64,000 bases of DNA from Betaproteobacteria bacterium (GTDB lineage: Bacteria > Pseudomonadota > Gammaproteobacteria > Burkholderiales > Casimicrobiaceae), in contig JACPUX010000077.1 of NCBI GenBank assembly GCA_016192065.1, forward strand, positions 62,001 to 126,000, read 5' to 3'. The notes below the pieces were generated by a model. The model saw only the letters and a program-made list of their open reading frames with translations. It was not told the DNA's origin and ran no database searches. The position numbers and the translations under genes were made by a program. Every line of letters begins with the position of its first letter. Position 1 is the first letter of the stretch. Below are positions 37,749 to 46,368 of the stretch, in pieces.

Positions 37749-37787
37749 ATCGGGCACAAGCGAGGTCGTTTCGCGAGGCTTTGGCTA

Positions 37788-37801
37788 TGCATTATTCTGC
37801 G
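37788..37801. promoter_or_regulatory. BoxR-type operator site 2
   Basis: TGCA-TTATTC-TGCG, covering the -10 element of the predicted minus-strand promoter. Confidence 0.65.
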
Positions 37802-37819
37802 TAACGGGAGGCCATGCAA
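37791..37819 (-). promoter_or_regulatory. Predicted promoter of the DUF4863-bclA arm
   Basis: On the minus strand TTGCAT (37819-37814), a 17-bp spacer and AATAAT (37796-37791) form a sigma-70-like promoter. It points at the DUF4863 start 176 bp away and overlaps operator site 2. The 434-bp gap 37616-38049 holds two divergent promoters, four operators and a CGTCATTCC element, and no gene. Confidence 0.5.
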
Positions 37820-37869
37820 CACCGAGCGTGGCTGGCACCCCGCTGAGCAGACGCTGATCGATTCTGGAC

Positions 37870-37886
37870 TCGTCATTCCGGCGAAG
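37870..37886. repeat. CGTCATTCCGGCG-type short repeat fragment
   Basis: CTCGTCATTCCGGCGAAG, a fragment of the same short element as at 7386 and 18464, placed between the two divergent promoters. Confidence 0.5.
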
Positions 37887-37984
37887 TCATTAACCATGAC
37901 AATTCAATGAACTGGGCACCGGCGTTCGCCCCTGCGCCGAACGTGAGCAGTGCTCCTCGATCTGCCGGCGCCCAGCACTGGGTC

Positions 37985-38013
37985 TTGACATCGCCCCGCG
38001 ACGGCATTATTCT
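37985..38013 (+). promoter_or_regulatory. Predicted promoter of boxR
   Basis: TTGACA (37985-37990), a 17-bp spacer and TATTCT (38008-38013): a consensus -35 with a 4/6 -10. Transcription would start near 38020, giving a leader of about 30 nt before the boxR ATG at 38050. Operator site 3 covers its -10. Confidence 0.65.
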
Positions 38014-38016
38014 GCA
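38003..38016. promoter_or_regulatory. BoxR-type operator site 3
   Basis: GGCA-TTATTC-TGCA, overlapping the -10 of the boxR promoter; its inner N6 is identical to site 2. Confidence 0.65.
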
Positions 38017-38034
38017 CCCGCCTATTTCCAAAAA

Positions 38035-38048
38035 GGCATTTTGCTGCA
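38035..38048. promoter_or_regulatory. BoxR-type operator site 4
   Basis: GGCA-TTTTGC-TGCA, ending one base before the boxR ATG and exactly 32 bp (three helical turns) from site 3; its N6 is identical to site 1. Confidence 0.65.
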
Positions 38049-38049
38049 T

Positions 38050-38940
38050 ATGCCCACCGCCATCAAGCAAACCCTTTCCAGCCCTTACGCCGCTCCCGAG
38101 GAGACGCAGTTTCTCGCGCAACTGGGGCGTCGGGTACGCGAGGCGCGGGACCGGCGCGGCCTTTCACGCAAGCTCACCGCCCGCGAGGCGGGCGTGTCGG
38201 AACGTCACCTCGCCAGCCTGGAGGCGGGCGAAGGCAATATCTCGATCGCGCTCCTGCGGCGCATCGCCCTCGCGCTCAACGCCCCCCTGTCCGACTGGTT
38301 CGCACCCGAAGGTGAAGATTCAGTGGAGCGGCGCCTGATCCGCCGCTTCTTGGAGCGATTACCTCAGCACCGTTTGGAAGAGATCGTGTTTCGCCTGATG
38401 CGCGAATTCGGCCAGGAGGAGGCCGCGCGCAAGAAACGGATCGTGCTGCTGGGTTTGCGCGGCGCCGGCAAAACCACCCTGGGCACGCGCCTGGCGCGGG
38501 AATCGGGCCTGCCTTTCGTGGAGTTGGATCGCGAGATCGAAAGCGAAACCGGCATGCCCACCAGCGAGATCTTCTCCCTCTATGGCCAGGCGGGTTATCG
38601 CCGGGTCGAGCGGCGTTGTCTGGAGCGCATCCTGAAGGAACGCGACCGCGCCGTGCTCTGCGTCGGCGGCGGGATCGTCGCGCAACCCGAGACGTTTGAT
38701 TTCCTGCTCTCGCATTGCTACACCATCTGGCTGCGCGCCACCCCCGAGGAACACATGGCGCGCGTGGTCGCGCAGGGCGATCTGCGCCCCATGGCCGGGA
38801 ACGATGAAGCCATGGAGGACCTGCGCCAAATCCTGGAAGCACGCTACCCACTCTACAACAAGGCGGATCAGGTGCTCGACACCTCCGGCCGGAGCGTCGA
38901 GCAAAGTTTCCAGGAACTTCAAGAACTGCTGCCCATTTGA
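38050..38940 (+). CDS. boxR: BoxR/BzdR-family regulator (HTH plus shikimate-kinase-like domain)
   Basis: A 296-residue regulator. An XRE-type helix-turn-helix lies at about residues 22-82 (GRRVREARDRRGLSRKLTA, GVSERHLASLEAGEGNIS). A linker leads to a shikimate-kinase-like domain with Walker A GLRGAGKT (135-142), where benzoyl-CoA is bound in known relatives. In the family the protein represses the box or bzd genes until benzoyl-CoA is made. ATG 38050 is preferred; a TTG at 38041 would start inside operator site 4. Neighbouring operators suggest it represses itself and the divergent arm. It precedes boxC by 10 bp. Confidence 0.93.
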   Translation: MPTAIKQTLSSPYAAPEETQFLAQLGRRVREARDRRGLSRKLTAREAGVSERHLASLEAGEGNISIALLRRIALALNAPLSDWFAPEGEDSVERRLIRRFLERLPQHRLEEIVFRLMREFGQEEAARKKRIVLLGLRGAGKTTLGTRLARESGLPFVELDREIESETGMPTSEIFSLYGQAGYRRVERRCLERILKERDRAVLCVGGGIVAQPETFDFLLSHCYTIWLRATPEEHMARVVAQGDLRPMAGNDEAMEDLRQILEARYPLYNKADQVLDTSGRSVEQSFQELQELLPI

Positions 38941-38950
38941 GGGAATTGTC

Positions 38951-40621
38951 GTGACCACCACTACGAGCACCACCGCTGCCTCCGCCCCGGTTGATTACCA
39001 GACCGAACCTTCTCGCTATCGTCACTGGAAGCTCAAGGTGGAAGGCCGCATCGCGACCCTGTTGCTGGATATCGACGAGGGCGCCGGCATCCGCCCCGGC
39101 TACAGTCTGAAGCTCAACTCCTACGACCTGGGCGTGGATATCGAACTGGCCGACGCGGTGCAGCGCATCCGCTTCGAACACCCGCAAGTGGGTTGCGTGG
39201 TGATCACCAGCGCCAAACCACGCACCTTTTGCTCTGGCGCCAACATTTACATGCTGGGATTATCCTCGCACGCCTGGAAAGTGAATTTCTGCAAATTCAC
39301 CAACGAGACCCGCAATGGTCTCGAGGACTCCTCGCGTCACTCGGGCCTGAAGTTCCTCGCCGCGCTCAATGGCGCCACCGCCGGCGGAGGCTACGAGTTG
39401 GCCCTGGCCTGTGACGAAATCCTGCTCATCGACGACCGCAGCTCCGCCGTGAGCCTGCCCGAAGTGCCGCTGTTGGGCGTGCTGCCCGGCACCGGAGGGC
39501 TCACCCGCCTCACTGACAAGCGCCGCGTGCGACGCGATCACGCCGACCTGCTGTGCACCACCGTCGAGGGTGTGCGCGGCGAAAGAGCCCAGGCCTGGCG
39601 CCTGGTCGATGGTCTGGCCAAACCGCAGCAATTCGCTGCCGCGGTGGCGGCGCGGGCCGAGCAACTGGCGGCCACCTCGACGCGCCCAAGTGAAGCGCGT
39701 GGAGTCGCGCTCGCCCCGCTCGAACGCCGCATCGATGAGAACGGGTACCACTACCGACACGTCGACGTGAGCATCGATCGCGCCGCGCGCAGCGCCACCC
39801 TGCGCCTGCGCGCCCCGCTGGCGACACCGCCGCAAAGTCTTGCGGGCATCCTTGCCGAGGCGAGCGATTGGTGGCCCCTGGCGATGGCGCGCGAACTCGA
39901 CGATGCCATCCTCAACCTGCGCACCCGCGAGCCAGAAATTGGCCTCTGGCTCCTGAAAGCGACTGGGGATGCCGGCCAGGTACTGGCCGTGGATCAAAGC
40001 CTCGCCGCACACGCCGAACACTGGCTGGTGCGAGAAACCGTGGGGCTCCTGCGCCGAACCCTGGCGCGGCTCGACGTGACTTCCCGCTCCATGTTCGCGC
40101 TGCTCGAGCCCGATTCCTGTTTCGCCGGCACGTTGCTGGAACTGGCGCTAGCCGCTGACCGCAGCTACGCCTTGCGCGGCGAGGCGGGCCGCGGCGCGAT
40201 CCAGCTCTCGGCGCAGAACTTCGGCGCCTACCCCATGGTGAACGGCCAGACGCGGCTCGCCGCTCGCTGCTACCAGGACCCCGCGCAATTGGCGGCTTGG
40301 CGCGCCCGCCTGCTGGAGCGGCTGGACGCGGCAAGCGCCGAGGCTCTGGGCCTCATCACGGCGGCGCCCGATGAAATCGACTGGGACGAGGAAATCCGCA
40401 TCGCCTGCGAAGAACGCACCAGTCTGTCGCCCGACGCGCTAACCGGGATGGAAGCGAACCTGCGCTTCGGTCCGGGGGAGACCATGGAAAGCCGCGTCTT
40501 CAGTCGCCTCTCTGCCTGGCAGAACTGGATTTTCATTCGCCCCAACGCCACCGGCGAACGCGGCGCGCTGTCGGTCTATGGCAGCGGCAACCGGCCGCAA
40601 TTCGACCGGGCGCGGGTGTAG
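38951..40621 (+). CDS. boxC: 2,3-Epoxybenzoyl-CoA dihydrolase
   Basis: A 556-residue enzyme that hydrolyses and cleaves the epoxide ring of 2,3-epoxybenzoyl-CoA, giving 3,4-dehydroadipyl-CoA semialdehyde and formate. GTG 38951 follows GAGGGAA. Two crotonase-like halves are visible: the first has TFCSGANIYMLGLSSHAWKV, then NGATAGGGYELALACDEILL and VPLLGVLPGTGGLTRL; the second has the degenerate SMFALLEPDSCFAGTLLELALAA. Length matches BoxC. It is followed by boxB after 111 bp. Confidence 0.95.
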   Translation: MTTTTSTTAASAPVDYQTEPSRYRHWKLKVEGRIATLLLDIDEGAGIRPGYSLKLNSYDLGVDIELADAVQRIRFEHPQVGCVVITSAKPRTFCSGANIYMLGLSSHAWKVNFCKFTNETRNGLEDSSRHSGLKFLAALNGATAGGGYELALACDEILLIDDRSSAVSLPEVPLLGVLPGTGGLTRLTDKRRVRRDHADLLCTTVEGVRGERAQAWRLVDGLAKPQQFAAAVAARAEQLAATSTRPSEARGVALAPLERRIDENGYHYRHVDVSIDRAARSATLRLRAPLATPPQSLAGILAEASDWWPLAMARELDDAILNLRTREPEIGLWLLKATGDAGQVLAVDQSLAAHAEHWLVRETVGLLRRTLARLDVTSRSMFALLEPDSCFAGTLLELALAADRSYALRGEAGRGAIQLSAQNFGAYPMVNGQTRLAARCYQDPAQLAAWRARLLERLDAASAEALGLITAAPDEIDWDEEIRIACEERTSLSPDALTGMEANLRFGPGETMESRVFSRLSAWQNWIFIRPNATGERGALSVYGSGNRPQFDRARV

Positions 40622-40732
40622 CTTCAGGCGCGCCGAGGCGCCCTGCGAGCGTGGGCTTGAGCGCCATGACCGGAGCCCCCACGCGCATGCCAGTATCCCG
40701 GAACACCTTTGCCGATACCTCAAGGAACCCTC

Positions 40733-42154
40733 ATGATCGACTACAGCGAAAAGATCCCCAACAACGTCAACCTCGCCCAAGACCGCACGCTGCAGCGCGC
40801 GCTGGAACACTGGCAACCCAACTACCTGCAATGGTGGCGCGACATGGGCCCCGATGGCAGCCAGGATTTCGAGGTGTACCTGCGCACGGCGGTGAGCGTC
40901 GATCCTTCCGGCTGGGCCCATTTCGACCACGTGCGCATGCCCGATTATCGCTGGGGCATTTTCCTGGTGCCTCAGGATGCCACGCGGCGCATCCATTTCG
41001 GCGAACACTTGGGCGAACCGGCGTGGCAGGAGGTGCCGGGTGAACATCGCGCCAATCTTCGGCGCATTATCGTCACTCAGGGCGACACCGAACCCGCCTC
41101 GGTGGAACAGCAGCGCCACCTCGGACTCACCTGTCCCTCGCTCTATGATTTGCGCAATCTCTTCCAGGTCAACGTGGAGGAAGGACGCCACCTCTGGGCC
41201 ATGGTTTACCTCCTGCACCGCCACTTCGGCCGCGACGGACGCGAGGAAGCCGAAGCGCTCTTGGCGCGTCGTTCGGGCGACCCCGACAACCCTCGCATCC
41301 TGGGCGCCTTCAACGAGCGCACCCCGGACTGGCTGGCGTTCTTCATGTTCACCTACTTCACCGACCGCGACGGCAAGTACCAGCTCTGCGCCCTGGCGGA
41401 GTCGGCGTTTGACCCGCTGGCGCGAAGCTGCCGCTTCATGCTGACCGAAGAAGCGCACCACATGTTCGTGGGCGAATCGGGCGTCGCCCGGATCTTGCAG
41501 CGCACTTGCGAAAAAATGAACCAACTGAAGACCGACGACCCGGCGAAGCTGCGCGCCGCCGGCGTGATCGATCTGCCGACCGTGCAGCGTTACCTCAATT
41601 TTCATTTCAGCGTCACCCTCGATCTGTTCGGCGCCGACCAATCGTCCAACGCCGCCCTCTACTATTCGAGCGGGCTCAAGGGCCGCTATGAAGAGGGCAA
41701 GCGCGGCGACGACCACCGGCTCAAGAACGACCGCTACACCGTACTCGGGGTGCGCGAAGGCCAGCTGGCGACCGCGGAAGTGCCCATGCTCAACGCCTTG
41801 AACGAAGTCTTGCGCGACGATTACATCAAGGACTCCATGAGCGGAGTGGAACGCTGGAACAAAGTCATTGAGAAGGCCGGCATCGGGTTCCGCCTGGCCG
41901 TGCCGCACAAGGCTTTTCACCGCAAGATCGGCACCTTCGCCGAACTTTGCGTCGCCCCTAACGGCGAAGTGGTGAACCGCGCCACCTGGGACGCCAACGA
42001 GTCGCGCTGGCTGCCTTCGGCGGAAGACCGCGCCTTTGTCGCCTCGCTCATGGGCCGGGTGGTCGCGCCGGGGCAATTCGCCAACTGGATTGCGCCACCG
42101 GCGCGGGGCATCAATAGTCAGCCGGTCGATTTCGAATACGTACGGTTCAACTGA
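40733..42154 (+). CDS. boxB: Benzoyl-CoA 2,3-epoxidase, oxygenase subunit
   Basis: A 473-residue soluble di-iron epoxidase that inserts one O2 atom into benzoyl-CoA. All six di-iron ligands of the described enzyme are present with the same numbering: Glu120, Glu150, His153 (EEGRH), Asp211, Glu240 and His243 (EEAHH). ATG 40733 ([20 protein letters not shown]) has AAGGA at seven bases. It needs BoxA for electrons. A 214-bp gap with repeat copy D separates it from boxA. Confidence 0.97.
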   Translation: MIDYSEKIPNNVNLAQDRTLQRALEHWQPNYLQWWRDMGPDGSQDFEVYLRTAVSVDPSGWAHFDHVRMPDYRWGIFLVPQDATRRIHFGEHLGEPAWQEVPGEHRANLRRIIVTQGDTEPASVEQQRHLGLTCPSLYDLRNLFQVNVEEGRHLWAMVYLLHRHFGRDGREEAEALLARRSGDPDNPRILGAFNERTPDWLAFFMFTYFTDRDGKYQLCALAESAFDPLARSCRFMLTEEAHHMFVGESGVARILQRTCEKMNQLKTDDPAKLRAAGVIDLPTVQRYLNFHFSVTLDLFGADQSSNAALYYSSGLKGRYEEGKRGDDHRLKNDRYTVLGVREGQLATAEVPMLNALNEVLRDDYIKDSMSGVERWNKVIEKAGIGFRLAVPHKAFHRKIGTFAELCVAPNGEVVNRATWDANESRWLPSAEDRAFVASLMGRVVAPGQFANWIAPPARGINSQPVDFEYVRFN

Positions 42155-42183
42155 CACGTGCCTTACTATTACGCATGAGCGCA

Positions 42184-42372
42184 CAAGCCGAGCACCGGAG
42201 CAGGCACTGCCCGCGAACCACCGCAATCACCCGCTTCCTGGGCAAGGGGGTGGCGCCAAGACGCCCGTGCCTCGGAACATGCGCGGTGAAGGCGCCGCGT
42301 GTGTTCCGGCTTCGCTGCGCAACTGCGCTGGCAAAGGTCCCACGCCCGGCCGGGGGGAAGGCACTACCGTGA
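42184..42372 (+). repeat. Dispersed repeat, copy D (long form) inside the box operon
   Basis: The most complete copy: CCGGAGCAGGCACTGCCCGC and GAACC, a TCACCCG/GGGGGTGG palindromic part, GTGCCTCGGAACATGCGCGG and TGAAGGCGCCGCGTGTGTTC, and the end GGCCGGGGGGAAGGCACTAC then CGTGA. Its last GTG (42369) is the likely boxA start, with GGAAGG as the ribosome site. It fills nearly all of the boxB-boxA gap. Confidence 0.85.
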
Positions 42373-43607
42373 ACACCCCGATATCGCCGTCGCAAGTCGT
42401 CCGCCAGCACCTCATCGATCCCGAGGTCTGCATCCGCTGCAACACCTGCGAGGAGACCTGCCCGATCAAGGCGATCTCGCATGACGAGCGCAACTACGTG
42501 GTCGATTTTTCGGTGTGCGAGAACTGCCTGGCCTGTATTCCGCCCTGCCCCACCGGCGCCATTGACTCGTGGCGCAACGTACTGCCGGCCAAGCCCTACA
42601 CCGTCAACGAACAGCTCACCTGGGACGCCCTGCCGGCCCAGACCGAACTCGACCGCCGCCAGCCCGGCGCGGATGGCGCCCTGCCCGAGGATGTCGCGGC
42701 GCTCGCCGAAGTGGCTAGTGCCGCCGAACACGGACAAGCGCGTCCGCCCTGGTCGGCGGCACACCCCTACAGCAATCTCTACAGCCCGGAGCACGCCGCC
42801 ATCGCCACGGTGGCAGGAAATCACCGGCTGACCCCGGAGGGCGCGAGCACGGAAGTCCGCCACATCGTGCTCGACTTCGGCCACATCCCTTTTCCGGTGC
42901 TCGAAGGCCAGGCTCTGGGCATCATTCCACCCGGCGTAGATGAAACCGGGCGCCCGTTTCATCCGCGCATGTATTCGGTGGCCAGCCCGCGGGAAGGGGA
43001 ACGGCCGCATTACAACAATCTCGCGCTGACGGTGAAGCGCGTCACCCACGACCGCCACGGCCAGCCGGTGCGGGGCATGGCTTCCAACTACGTGTGCGAC
43101 CTGAAGAAGGGCGACCAAGTCAAAGTGGTCGGCCCCTATGGCACCACCTTTCTCATGCCCAATCATCCGGGTTCGTCGATCCTGATGATCTGCACCGGCA
43201 CCGGCTCGGCGCCCATGCGCGCCATGACCGAGCGGCGCCGCAGGCGCATGGCGCTGAAGGAAGGCGGCGAACTGGCGCTGTTCTTCGGCGCCCGTTCGCA
43301 AGCCGAATTGCCCTACTTCGGCCCCCTGATGAAACTCCCCAAGAGCTTCATCGACGTCAACCTCGCCTTTTCGCGCGAGCCCGGACTACCCAGGCGCTAT
43401 GTGCAAGACCTCCTGCGCGAGCAGGGCGAGAAAGTCTGGCGGCTCTTGAATGACGACAACTGCTACGTGTTTCTTTGCGGCCACAAAGGCATGGAGGAAG
43501 GAGTGATCGCTGTGTTCGAGGAACTGGCGAAAGCGCGCGGCGGCGACTGGCCGACCTTACGCCGTGAACTCCTGGCCGAAGGCCGCCTGCACCTGGAAAC
43601 CTACTAG
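42369..43607 (+). CDS. boxA: Benzoyl-CoA 2,3-epoxidase, reductase subunit
   Basis: A 412-residue iron-sulfur flavoprotein that passes electrons from NADPH to BoxB. The N-terminal ferredoxin domain has two CxxCxxCxxxC clusters (Cys21, 24, 27, 31 and Cys50, 53, 56, 60). The FNR-like domain follows: [15 protein letters not shown] for [18 protein letters not shown] for NADPH and a C-terminal [16 protein letters not shown] 42369 has GGAAGG upstream; both come from repeat copy D. Upstream in-frame codons belong to the repeat. The stop lies 2 bp before the hemerythrin ATG. Confidence 0.95.
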   Translation: MNTPISPSQVVRQHLIDPEVCIRCNTCEETCPIKAISHDERNYVVDFSVCENCLACIPPCPTGAIDSWRNVLPAKPYTVNEQLTWDALPAQTELDRRQPGADGALPEDVAALAEVASAAEHGQARPPWSAAHPYSNLYSPEHAAIATVAGNHRLTPEGASTEVRHIVLDFGHIPFPVLEGQALGIIPPGVDETGRPFHPRMYSVASPREGERPHYNNLALTVKRVTHDRHGQPVRGMASNYVCDLKKGDQVKVVGPYGTTFLMPNHPGSSILMICTGTGSAPMRAMTERRRRRMALKEGGELALFFGARSQAELPYFGPLMKLPKSFIDVNLAFSREPGLPRRYVQDLLREQGEKVWRLLNDDNCYVFLCGHKGMEEGVIAVFEELAKARGGDWPTLRRELLAEGRLHLETY

Positions 43608-43609
43608 AT

Positions 43610-44185
43610 ATGCCCGGCGCCACCCTGAAAATTCTGCGCGACGAACACCTGGCCATTGCCACCGTGCTCTATACCCTGCGCTACCTGGTGCAACATGAAG
43701 ACGGAGAGGATCAGGCACCGCGCTTCCCGGTGCTGCACGCCATCGTCGATTACATCGTCTCCTACCCCGACCGCTGGCATCACCCCAAGGAAGAGACCCA
43801 ACTCTTTCGCTGTCTGCGGCTGCGCACGCAAGAGGCCGACGCGCTGATCGCCGACTTGGAACTCGAACATTGCGCCGGCTACAACATGATCGAGGACTTG
43901 CGCGACAAGCTCCAGGCACTGGAGCGCGGCGAAGCCGGCGCCAGGGAAAAATTCCGCGACGCCGCCCTGCGCTATGCCCAGTTCGAATGGTCGCACCTGC
44001 GCCGCGAAGAAGACCTGCTCTTTCCCCTGGCCGAGGAATATCTCCAAGCCGAGGACTGGGCCAGCATCCACAAAGCCTTCCGCGAAAACGACAACCCGCT
44101 CTTCGGGCTCAAGCCACGCGACCACGCCGAGCAGCTTTATCAGCGCATTTTGGAGCTGGCTCCGGCGCCGATAGGGCGGCGATGA
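43610..44185 (+). CDS. Hemerythrin HHE-domain protein, last gene of the box operon
   Basis: A 191-residue protein of the HHE cation-binding family. Metal-ligand candidates are visible in LRDEHLAIATVLYTLRYL (His13), YPDRWHHPKEE, LELEHCAGYNMI, and EWSHLRREEDLLFP with the trailing AEEYL helix, a four-helix-bundle pattern for a di-iron site. ATG 43610 is two bases after the boxA stop, so it is almost certainly co-expressed. It may bind or sense O2 for the epoxidase, or protect it at low oxygen; neither is shown. Its stop lies 6 bp from the converging glnS. Confidence 0.85.
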   Translation: MPGATLKILRDEHLAIATVLYTLRYLVQHEDGEDQAPRFPVLHAIVDYIVSYPDRWHHPKEETQLFRCLRLRTQEADALIADLELEHCAGYNMIEDLRDKLQALERGEAGAREKFRDAALRYAQFEWSHLRREEDLLFPLAEEYLQAEDWASIHKAFRENDNPLFGLKPRDHAEQLYQRILELAPAPIGRR

Positions 44186-44191
44186 TCAGTT

Positions 44192-45979
44192 CTACCCCCC
44201 GCCCTGTTTTCCCCAAGAATCCCGCAAGCCCACCGCGCGGTTAAACACCGGCGCGCCGGGTTGGGAGTCGACGCGATCGGCGACGAAGTAGCCATGGCGC
44301 TCAAATTGGAAGCGCTCTTCGGGCTTGGCCTGAGCGAGCGAAGGTTCGAGGCGGGCCTGGATGACGCGCTTGGCCTCGGGGTTGATCTCACTGCGGAAAT
44401 CGGCCTCGCCCGCACCGGGCTGGGGAACCAGAAAAAGGCGGTCATAGAGCCGCACCTCGGCGTGGTAAGCGTGTTTGGCGCTGACCCAATGCAGGTTGCC
44501 CTTGACCTTGTAGGTGTCGGCGCCGGGCGTGCCGCTCTTGGAATCGGGGAAATACTCACAGTGCACCGCCTGGACTCGCCCGGTTTCATCCTTGTCGCAG
44601 CCGATACACTTGACCACGTAGGCGTAGCGCAGGCGCACGCTGTTGCCGGGATAGAGCCGGAAGAAGCCTTTCACCGGTTCTTCCTGAAAGTCCTCGCGCT
44701 CGATCCACAGTTCGCGGGAGAAAGGCAGGGCACGCTTGCCCAATTCCGGCTGTTGCGGATGGTTCGGCGCGAAGCACTCTTCTTCCCCCGCTTCGGGGTA
44801 GTTGTCGATGACGAGCTTGAGCGGGTCGAGGACGCCCACGCGGCGTTGGGCGCACTCGTTGAGGTCCTCGCGCATGCAGTCTTCGAGGATGCTGTACTCG
44901 ATCCAGGAATCGGCCTTCGCCACGCCGATGCGTTCGGCGAAGAGCCGAAAACCCGCCGCGGTGTAGCCGCGGCGGCGCGCACCAGCCAGAGTGGGCAGGC
45001 GCGGGTCATCCCAGCCGGCGACGTGGCCTTCCTGCACCAGTTCGATGAGCTTGCGCTTGGAGAGCACCACATAGCTGAGCTTCAAGCGCGCGAACTCGTA
45101 TTGCTGCGGCAGCGGCCGGGCGAGCTTGCCGCAGTCAGCGAGCCGCGCCAGCAGCCAGTCGTAGAAGGGTCGCTGGTCTTCGAATTCGAGTGTGCAAATG
45201 GAATGGGTGACGTTCTCCAGGGCATCTTCGATGGGATGCGCGAAGGTGTACATGGGGTAAATGCACCAGGTGTTGCCGGTGCGATGATGTTCGGCCTTCC
45301 TGATGCGGTAAATCGCCGGGTCGCGCAGGTTGATGTTGGGCGAGCTCATGTCGACCTTGGCCCGCAACACGTGGCTGCCATCGGCGAATTCGCCGGCGCG
45401 CATGCGACGAAAGAGCTCGAGGTTCTCGGTCACACCGCGGCCGCGAAAGGGGCTGTCCTGCCCGGGTTCGGTGAGGGTGCCGCGGCGTGTACGCATCTCC
45501 TCGGCGCTTTGACTATCGACATAGGCGTGGCCGCTTTCGATCAGGGCCTCGGCGCACTCGTACATCCAGACGAAATAGTCCGAGGCAAAAAAGAGCACCT
45601 TGCCGCTTGGCGTCTTCCAGTCGAAACCCAGCCAGCGGATCGCCTCGAGTATGGAATCGACGTATTCCTGCTCTTCCTTTTCCGGATTGGTATCGTCGAA
45701 GCGCATATGGCAGACGCCGCCGAATTCCTGGGCCAGCCCGAAATTAAGGCAAATCGACTTGGCGTGACCGATGTGCAGGTAGCCGTTGGGTTCCGGTGGA
45801 AAACGGGTGCGGATGGCCGCCGGGTCGGGCGCGCCGGCCGCCTGCACCGTGGCCGGTCCGGGTTTGCCCGCCCAGCGTCGCGATTGGTACTTACCTGTAC
45901 GCAGGTCTTCGGCGATAATCTGGCGCAGGAAGTTGGAAGGCGCGACCGCTTCCGGTTTAGGCACGTTGTTGGAACTCAT
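44192..45979 (-). CDS. glnS: Glutaminyl-tRNA synthetase
   Basis: A 595-residue class I synthetase that charges tRNA-Gln. HIGH motif at 69-72 (PPEPNGYLHIGHAKS), the second signature VVLSKRKL near residue 305, DDTNPEKEEQEYVDSI, and the two anticodon-binding beta barrels at the C-terminus (FGHPEQ-type SNSVRLRYAYVVKC, LHWVSAKHAYHAEVRLYD). ATG 45979 (MSSNNVPKPEA) is chosen; codons upstream look random. It is divergent from xseA. Confidence 0.95.
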   Translation of the reverse strand: MSSNNVPKPEAVAPSNFLRQIIAEDLRTGKYQSRRWAGKPGPATVQAAGAPDPAAIRTRFPPEPNGYLHIGHAKSICLNFGLAQEFGGVCHMRFDDTNPEKEEQEYVDSILEAIRWLGFDWKTPSGKVLFFASDYFVWMYECAEALIESGHAYVDSQSAEEMRTRRGTLTEPGQDSPFRGRGVTENLELFRRMRAGEFADGSHVLRAKVDMSSPNINLRDPAIYRIRKAEHHRTGNTWCIYPMYTFAHPIEDALENVTHSICTLEFEDQRPFYDWLLARLADCGKLARPLPQQYEFARLKLSYVVLSKRKLIELVQEGHVAGWDDPRLPTLAGARRRGYTAAGFRLFAERIGVAKADSWIEYSILEDCMREDLNECAQRRVGVLDPLKLVIDNYPEAGEEECFAPNHPQQPELGKRALPFSRELWIEREDFQEEPVKGFFRLYPGNSVRLRYAYVVKCIGCDKDETGRVQAVHCEYFPDSKSGTPGADTYKVKGNLHWVSAKHAYHAEVRLYDRLFLVPQPGAGEADFRSEINPEAKRVIQARLEPSLAQAKPEERFQFERHGYFVADRVDSQPGAPVFNRAVGLRDSWGKQGGG

Positions 45980-46108
45980 GGCGACGCGATATGGGGCAGG
46001 TGGCGAAGCGCTAGATTGTAACTGGCGGGTCTCCCTGGCGTCATGTTTGATCGTGCGATGGCGGTGCCTGGAGCGTTCCGGCAGGTGACCAGAACGCCCT
46101 CGGCGGGG

Positions 46109-46143
46109 TTGTCCACACAATCTGTGGATAATTTTGTGTACAA
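46109..46143. promoter_or_regulatory. DnaA-box cluster
   Basis: TTGTCCACA (46109-46117, plus), TGTGGATAA (46123-46131, a perfect TTATCCACA on the minus strand) and TGTGTACAA (46135-46143, TTGTACACA on the minus strand) within 35 bp, with a weaker TGTGGATTT at 46309-46317. They are followed by an AT-rich stretch of about 150 bp (46131-46280). The 389-bp gap 45980-46368 contains these sites and the xseA promoter region but no gene. Confidence 0.6.
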
Positions 46144-46280
46144 GCTGCGAATAGCGTCGCTAAAGCTTCATCCAATCGTCATTTTCCCTAAAACGCCCAA
46201 AAATGCGTCGGCATTTTATTACTATATTTCAATGACCTACTACGCACTTCCGACGCTCAGGGGCATCCCACAATCGGGGC

Positions 46281-46296
46281 TTGACAATTTTTGTCA
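46281..46296 (+). promoter_or_regulatory. TTGACA -35 element and TGACAATTTTTGTCA palindrome upstream of xseA
   Basis: TTGACA at 46281-46286 overlaps the perfect dyad TGACAA-TTT-TTGTCA (46282-46296). No clear -10 follows at 17 bp, only T-rich sequence. It may be an operator for xseA or glnS, or part of the DnaA-box region. Confidence 0.35.
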
Positions 46297-46368
46297 GTTT
46301 GCTTTTTTTGTGGATTTCTCTTTGACGACAGCCCCTTGCCATGCCAATGGCATGGCCTGGAAGGGCCG

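Noticed and set aside
40439-42226. 595-codon antisense open frame over boxB
   Set aside because: BoxB carries all six di-iron ligands in the sense frame; the antisense product resembles nothing.
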